From: Sperchopsis tessellata
Taxonomy: Eukaryota; Arthropoda; Insecta; Coleoptera; Hydrophilidae
Direction: 5' to 3'
Length of the DNA stretch: 39,467 nt
Assembly: GCA_033557685.1 (NCBI GenBank)
Contig: JAWQRN010000095.1
Location: forward strand, 1 to 39,467
Shown here: one piece after another, positions 33,292 through 39,467 of the stretch
Layout: each line of letters opens with the position of its first letter
How positions within the stretch are numbered: position 1 is the stretch's first letter
The notes under the pieces: model-generated
Seen by the model: only the letters and a program-made list of their open reading frames with translations
The model's database searches: none
Told to the model about the DNA's origin: nothing
Translations under genes and position numbers: made by a program

Positions 33292-34875
33292 CTGAAAATA
33301 AGAATACAAATTAATTGTTATTAAGCATACAAACAAATCAATGGCAATTTAAATATATTCTATAGCCATCTAAAGTGGACAATACAAAAATATCTGCATT
33401 ATTTCCATATCCGAATTAGTACCTTGATAACTACAGCACAATTTTTATGGATGAATGTTTCAAAATGTTTATCAGGAAGCATTTTACATTGACAGGTAAC
33501 TCAAATTCAAAAGTTTTCATTTAATTTTAATAATTAGGAGAACCACATAAAAGTGGCTCTCTGGGTCAACCTCTCTTGACTCTCTGCTGTTGCTAACAAT
33601 ATTTAAAAAATCCTGGCCTAAGCATTACAACTTTAAATCCCATTTACGAAGATATACTAATAATAAGGAGTACGTCGAGTATGTTACTGCTTGGATAACA
33701 ACTATCTACAGATAACATCTGCCATGAGAAGGAAAATTTCCTACTTATGCTGTGAAAATAACACAAAGTGTATTGCTAGGTACTTTTTCACTTCAAAATC
33801 TTCTATACAACAAAACATGTTTTTGAGCAACCTAAAAAACTTCTTTTATCACGGATACCTTGCTATGGTGTGTTAGTATAAATTAAAAATATAACTAAAT
33901 ATGTTAATTTGAAGATCTAACACATTATTTACTATTTTTATGAACAAATGGAAAATGTAGTTTTTGGTGTAATTAAATTAATATTCCTTTTTAATCATTC
34001 AGGTGCAAATTTTTCTTAAACTTTAATAGTACGCTAACTGTCAAGTTAACTTCAATGTTTGGAAATATGGATGTATTTAATTTATAAGTAGAGGAAAAAC
34101 AGAATCCTACATTATTGTTAAATGTATATCTTATTGTTAGAAATAACAAATTATGTGTCCCCATTTTTTTTATCAATGTGCATACCTGAATTATCACCCA
34201 AGCTAGGATCTCCTGAAACGTCTGATGATTTTTGTATATCTTTCATTTTATTTTCTTTCCAGTACTTTTTATTAATTGATTTTAGTGTTATTTTTGAATG
34301 ACTCTTTTCTTTCCTGTTCTCATAGACTTGCTTTCAGTTGAGATTTTTATGGTGTACTATTTACCACTCAACGATGACGAGATTGTCTTCTCTAATATGC
34401 TTCCGCTGTTTCATTATAACAAGACAATGTAGAAATATCCTCTACTATTATGATTTTGAGTATCTCAGTGGTCTTGGAGGTGTTCTTTCATCTCCAGTGA
34501 GTGTTATTTCTGATAGTGCAGCTTCATTAACTGTGTACTCTGTTTTTGTCTTTTAGTAACAATGCCTAAGTCCAAGATTCTTCATATTTTTAAAAATCCA
34601 TTTCCTTCGACAAGGAAATTACTTAAGGTCATCAATGCAAATTTTCTGTCAGATACTCAAAAAGGATATTTTCATAGGAACGTCAAAGAAAACTGTAATT
34701 TGACTATTTGGAAAACTGCTACTACTAGCAATCTATTGGAAAGTAAAGGTATTATCACATTATATAAAATAGGGTAGACTTGGCTCTATACTCCAGTACA
34801 AAGCAATTTTTCATCATGTAAATTGTTGTTGAAGTAGAAAGCTGCTCAAATTGATTAGTTTAATCGGCGCCGTGT
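33292..34875. other. Presumed cwo 5' intron, no exon established
   Basis: Should hold or lead to the upstream cwo exon. A - strand frame around 34335-34186 (KSSDVSGDPSLGDNSG) ends at a good CAG|GTATGC donor but leaves phase 1, whereas the 33213 exon needs phase 2, so it is not accepted. Confidence 0.4.
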
Positions 34876-34879
34876 TTGT

Positions 34880-35130
34880 TAAAGCCGTTTTGGTAGATGA
34901 GCGGTTAGCTATCAAGGTTGTTAAGCGAGATTGAGGCAGCCAGCTTTTTGTGATTGTGAAAGTGTATGTGCTTGTTATTTTCTGGGCTGTAAAACAGTGG
35001 GTCCCATGTATAGCAGGTAAATGAAGACCACTTGATGCACCTTAAAAAATTAATTCCCAATTGGAACACTGGATGAGGCAAATTTAAAATGTGGTAGCCT
35101 AATTACTGTTGTCAGCATTGGAAATAGGCT
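34880..35130. repeat. Older diverged relative of part of the 1352-bp unit
   Basis: Aligns with 36656-36910 and 38008-38262. Shared words include GGCTTTTTGTGATT (here AGCTTTTTGTGATT), CCCAGTTGGAGCACTGGATG (here CCCAATTGGAACACTGGATG) and GTGGTAGCCTAATT. Many substitutions show it is much older than the tandem pair. It points to a dispersed repeat family of unknown class. Confidence 0.7.
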
Positions 35131-36476
35131 ACTGTTAAATACATCAATTTAAATAGTGTAATTTGCTGTTTAATTATATAGGCCAAAAATTTTGATTTGT
35201 TAGTGTAAATAACAATTACAATTTAGCTATTATATCAGCTTATTGGTTCTTTCTTAGAAGTTTAGTCCGATTAGTACGTAGTCTTGGCAGTAAGTGTCTT
35301 AATTATCATTTTCATATCAAATAAATACGGAACAAAATCTGATTTACAAAAACGGCTAATCTTTTTTATCGCTCATAAGAAAAAAAAAACAAAAATGAGT
35401 ACCTAGTGTAATTTAAAGTTCAGACTCTTTAAAAACTGCAGAAAATCAAGATTTTTAATACTTTTGAGAATGGAAAACTTTAGTTTTTTTCCAAATTCTC
35501 CACAAACTAATATCATATAATATAGTTTAAGTTTTTTTTGCAAATTAATATTGTCCCATAGTGTTTTTGGTATAGCTGGTACAGCTAAGAGGCTATGTAC
35601 GTTGTATAATACTAGGAAAACACAACAAATAGTATATAAGGAAATTTTCTATATTCACGACCTGGGGCAATACTACAGTATCTGGGGGGCAAAGTCTGGG
35701 GTACTCAGTTGAGAAAAGAAGTTTCTTCAAAAGAGATTTAGGATAGAAGAATTTCGAACAATTTGTGAAGATTTCTATTGACGAAAGTAACGTAGCAAAT
35801 TCTATGAATGCGATTCTTCATCACTAGGACAAAATTAACCTTTTGTTTAAAAGGTTGATACGAATTGTAGTTAATGTATCTGCCAGATGAAGTCGGCTTC
35901 TGATACCAAACAAGGAATATTAAGCCAAAGGAAGTACGGCAAACTCTAGTATCGAGGAAAGAAACTGAGGAGTTATTCTACATATATATTTAGATAATCA
36001 TCATTAATGGGTTATCACAAATTAACAAATAATAACTAGGCAACTAATTACACACAGTAGTTGAATGAACCAATGCACCTTTCTACCTATCTGCACAACT
36101 CTTATTAAATATTCTATTCTATTCATCGAACTTATTAAATTCGACAATATTAATAAAATTCCCAATGTGATTTCACGAATTTGATATACCCAATATAAAA
36201 CTTGAAAATAAATATTTTTACAAATTATGGAGGAAGTCACAATAAATAGGCATATTCTTTTTGGTAGAAATCAAGAAAATGATATATTTTTAATTAAAAT
36301 TAGAAGTCCTTTTACAATACAGTAATTCACTTTTACTATTACACTTCCATTACATACTGCCAGATAGTGTGTGTTTACATAAACAGTCTGTTTTAACACT
36401 CAACGGACTAAGTACTACTTCCGGATTCATTATTCCCACAAATGATTACTTTTGTCCTGCTTCATTGCAAATTGCT
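35131..36476. other. Upstream intergenic or intronic sequence
   Basis: No exon was recognised. The stretch 35650-35960 is less AT-rich and may be an old transposon scrap, family unknown. Confidence 0.35.
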
Positions 36477-37828
36477 TAATTAAGTGGTTTCATTTCATTG
36501 GCATATCAGTTTCTCAAGTATAATAATACTGACGTAATATCTACGTAATGACTGAACAATGTGAATATAAAAACTGCCAAGAAGTTATTTGTTTTCTAAC
36601 ATCAATTCAAGTCAATACAATACTATTATACTTGACAATGGACTTGAACAACCCTTATATATGTAGCGAGGGGTCTCAAGGTTGTGGCACAGCTCAGATG
36701 ATTGGCTTTTTGTGATTAAGAGAAAAGTCTTCTTGTTGGTTACCTTCCGGGACAAACGTAAAATAGGGGGTCGAGTATACTGTAGGTAAATTGAGACCAC
36801 ATGCACGTTAAAAACCCTAATCCCAGTTGGAGCACTGGATGCAGCAAAATTACCAGGTGTGGTAGCCTAATTCCTAGCATTAGTGATTGGCAGTAGGAGT
36901 TGAAATAAGCCAATATTAAATAAAAATTTATATAAAATCAAGTCCGAATGTGTTGGGATAAATATAATCAGAGTAATAATTTCCAAGCTGCGCACCCTGC
37001 AGAATTTTATCAACCAAGTCACTTACCTACCTCACAAAGAAATTTTATCAGTACCTTTTAGGGAACGTGTTTAGTACGATGTATAGATTATTATAAAATT
37101 TTGTATAGGTACCTCTGAAACAATGGCCTCTTAGTAACTATATTTCCAAACCAAATCTACACTATCGTCAAAGTTTCAGATTTGAATAACTTGCATCCAA
37201 TTGTTGGAATCAATATTAGGTATGTGAAATCAGTAAATTAAGTTGACAAATTCACATTTAAATTGTGTTCTGTATATACCAATGTTATAACAAAATGAGA
37301 TTTTCTGTATTCACTGGTTTGTTTAAAATTATAGCAGAATACTTTCATTGTTAAATAAAAACAACGAAACAGATTAGTTTCAATTTTTAAGTTGTTTGTT
37401 ATAAATGTTGAAAAACATCAGGTAACAATAAACAAATCCATCGGATTTGAATATATGTTGATATTAAATTGTCACATCATGTTCAGTAATGGTCGAAGAT
37501 TTAAAAATTTAACCTTCTCATAAATTTTAATTTTGAATAATATTTCAGCTATTAATTCCTACTTAAGTAAGTCAATTTCTCCTTAACACCTCATACAAAA
37601 CCACTGTCTTCAGACTATCGAAAAATTCGACTGTCATGGAAATTCTTTGATTAAGGACAAACTGTTGAATAATTCGATAGTCCAAATATTTTATTCCAAT
37701 AATTTCAATTAGATGTTAGATGAAATTACAAATAATGCCTTTTCGGGAATATTTTGAAAAGTCAGTTTGTTCAAGAATTCAATTCATTAATGTTAAAATG
37801 GGGGTTGGAGTAAATATTGAGATATATA
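36477..37828. repeat. 1352-bp tandem duplication, copy 1
   Basis: Starts at TAATTAAGTGG and ends at GAGATATAT. Copy 2 follows directly with an offset of 1352 throughout. Inside, 36656-36910 belongs to the dispersed family also seen at 34880. No convincing gene lies in the unit; a 64-codon - strand frame (36806-36612) is the same in both copies only because the DNA is. Confidence 0.97.
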
Positions 37829-39180
37829 TAATTAAGTGGTTTCATTTCATTGGCATATCCGTTTCTCAAGTATAATAATACTGACATAATATCTACGTAA
37901 TGACTGAACAATGTGAATATAAAAACTGCCAAGAAGTTATTTGTTTTCTAACATCAATTCAAGTCAATACAATACTATTATACTTGACAATGGACTTGAA
38001 CAACCCTTATATATGTAGCGAGGGGTCTCAAGGTTGTGGCACAGCTCAGATGATTGGCTTTTTGTGATTAAGAGAAAAGTCTTCTTGTTGGTTACCTTCC
38101 GGGACAAACGTAAAATAGGGGGTCGAGTATACTGTAGGTAAATTGAGACCACATGCACGTTAAAAACCCTAATCCCAGTTGGAGCACTGGATGCAGCAAA
38201 ATTACCAGGTGTGGTAGCCTAATTCCTAGCATTAGTGATTGGCAGTAGGAGTTGAAATAAGCCAATATTAAATAAAAATTTATATAAAATCAAGTCCGAA
38301 TGTGTTGGGATAAATATAATCAGAGTAATAATTTCCAAGCTGCGCACCCTGCAGAATTTTATCAACCAAGTCACTTACCTACCTCACAAAGAAATTTTAT
38401 CAGTACCTTTTAGGGAACGTGTTTAGTACGATGTATAGATTATTATAAAATTTTGTATAGGTACCTCTGAAACAATGGCCTCTTAGTAACTATATTTCCA
38501 AACCAAATCTACACTATCGTCAAAGTTTCAGATTTGAATAACTTGCATCCAATTGTTGGAATCAATATTAGGTATGTGAAATCAGTAAATTAAGTTGACA
38601 AATTCACATTTAAATTGTGTTCTGTATATACCAATGTTATAACAAAATGAGATTTTCTGTATTCACTGGTTTGTTTAAAATTATAGCAGAATACTTTCAT
38701 TGTTAAATAAAAACAACGAAACAGATTAGTTTCAATTTTTAAGTTGTTTGTTATAAATGTTGAAAAACATCAGGTAACAATAAACAAATCCATCGGATTT
38801 GAATATATGTTGATATTAAATTGTCACATCATGTTCAGTAATGGTCGAAGATTTAAAAATTTAACCTTCTCATAAATTTTAATTTTGAATAATATTTCAG
38901 CTATTAATTCCTACTTAAGTAAGTCAATTTCTCCTTAACACCTCATACAAAACCACTGTCTTCAGACTATCGAAAAATTCGACTGTCATGGAAATTCTTT
39001 GATTAAGGACAAACTGTTGAATAATTCGATAGTCCAAATATTTTATTCCAATAATTTCAGTTAGATGTTAGATGAAATTACAAATAATGCCTTTTCGGGA
39101 ATATTTTGAAAAGTCAATTTTTTCAAGAATTCAATTCATTAATGTTAAAATGGGGGTTGGAGTAAATATTGAGATATATT
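37829..39180. repeat. 1352-bp tandem duplication, copy 2
   Basis: Differs from copy 1 at only five positions noticed (36508/37860, 36534/37886, 37708/39060, 37765/39117, 37769/39121), all substitutions, about 99.6% identity. Its right end abuts a small perfect palindrome, TTTCAAAG-AAC-CTTTGAAA, at 39179-39197. Confidence 0.97.
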
Positions 39181-39404
39181 TCAAAGAACCTTTGAAATAC
39201 TGTATGCTCTATTTGAAATTATATCACTTTCAATAATTAAAAATAAAAACAAATTAAGATAGCATGATTAATGGTTCCAATTATATGTATGTTTTTCTTT
39301 TGGAAAAATAAGGATTTAGAATAATAACATAAAGGTAGTAGTACAACATTATTTATTTCTGAAAAATCAGACAGTAAAAAGTTCATGGCTAATTTTTTTT
39401 ATAG

Positions 39405-39467
39405 AAAATACACATTTATTGTATGAAAATGGTAAAAAATATTTTATTCAAAGTATTGCCCATCGCT
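39405..39467 (-). mobile_element. mariner 3' end cut by window edge
   Basis: On the - strand the edge reads SDGQYFE then a stop (complement of TTCAAAGTATTGCCCATCGC), the C-terminal signature of mariner transposases. It is nearly the same DNA word as the C-terminal end of the remnant at 10178-10195. Only the last few codons and the 3' flank are inside the window. Confidence 0.5.

Noticed and set aside
34186..34335. - strand frame ending KSSDVSGDPSLGDNSG at a good donor, as upstream cwo exon
   Set aside because: It leaves phase 1 while the 33213-33291 exon needs phase 2, and no cwo motif is present.
36612..38158. Identical 64-codon - strand frames at 36612-36806 and 37964-38158 as duplicated genes
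   Set aside because: They are identical only because the DNA was duplicated; no motif, and the related block at 34880 does not keep the frame.

Overview
The window looks like AT-rich insect nuclear DNA: two intron-bearing genes with insect-type orthologues, short exons with GT-AG borders, long introns, and many decayed transposable elements from most major classes. No bacterial, viral or organellar gene was recognised, and the insect order cannot be fixed from this sequence.

Layout. The last three exons of an OGFOD1/sudestada1-type prolyl hydroxylase gene lie on the + strand (2605-2908, 11920-12131, 13049-13315, then AATAAA). Splice phases join them into 260 codons that carry the C-terminal half of the protein; the catalytic N-terminal exons are left of the window. 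Its 9-kb intron holds an antisense, frameshifted Jockey-type LINE (about 4000-8184) and a mariner remnant (10180-10842). The next intron holds a near-perfect foldback repeat ending about 60 bases before the last acceptor. On the - strand are three exons of clockwork orange (cwo), the bHLH-Orange circadian repressor: 33213-33291, 29587-30236 and 26154-26583. These also join in phase; the first exon or exons were not found. OGFOD1 and cwo converge. Between them, at 19972-20292 on the - strand, are the last exon or two of an unidentified gene.

The rest is mobile or repetitive: a piggyBac-like TTAA element (281-744), a LINE endonuclease scrap (about 1091-1700), a cluster of palindromic motifs (13605-14013), two diverged 390-bp repeats (14400/15430), a pogo/Tigger-like TA element (16579-17402), a 30-bp minisatellite (17851-17990), a decayed Gypsy LTR retrotransposon with both LTRs (21108-23575), a mariner N-terminal scrap (24330-24700), a Penelope-type GIY-YIG endonuclease scrap (25170-25740), and a nearly identical 1352-bp tandem duplication (36477-39180) with a third, older relative of part of its unit at 34880. 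A mariner 3' end seems to be cut by the right edge.

No genuinely new multi-gene system is evident. The most worthwhile points are the very recent 1352-bp duplication upstream of cwo, the foldback hairpin beside an OGFOD1 splice acceptor, the two TSD-bounded DNA transposons and the unidentified - strand gene. All calls were made by eye; no database search was run.
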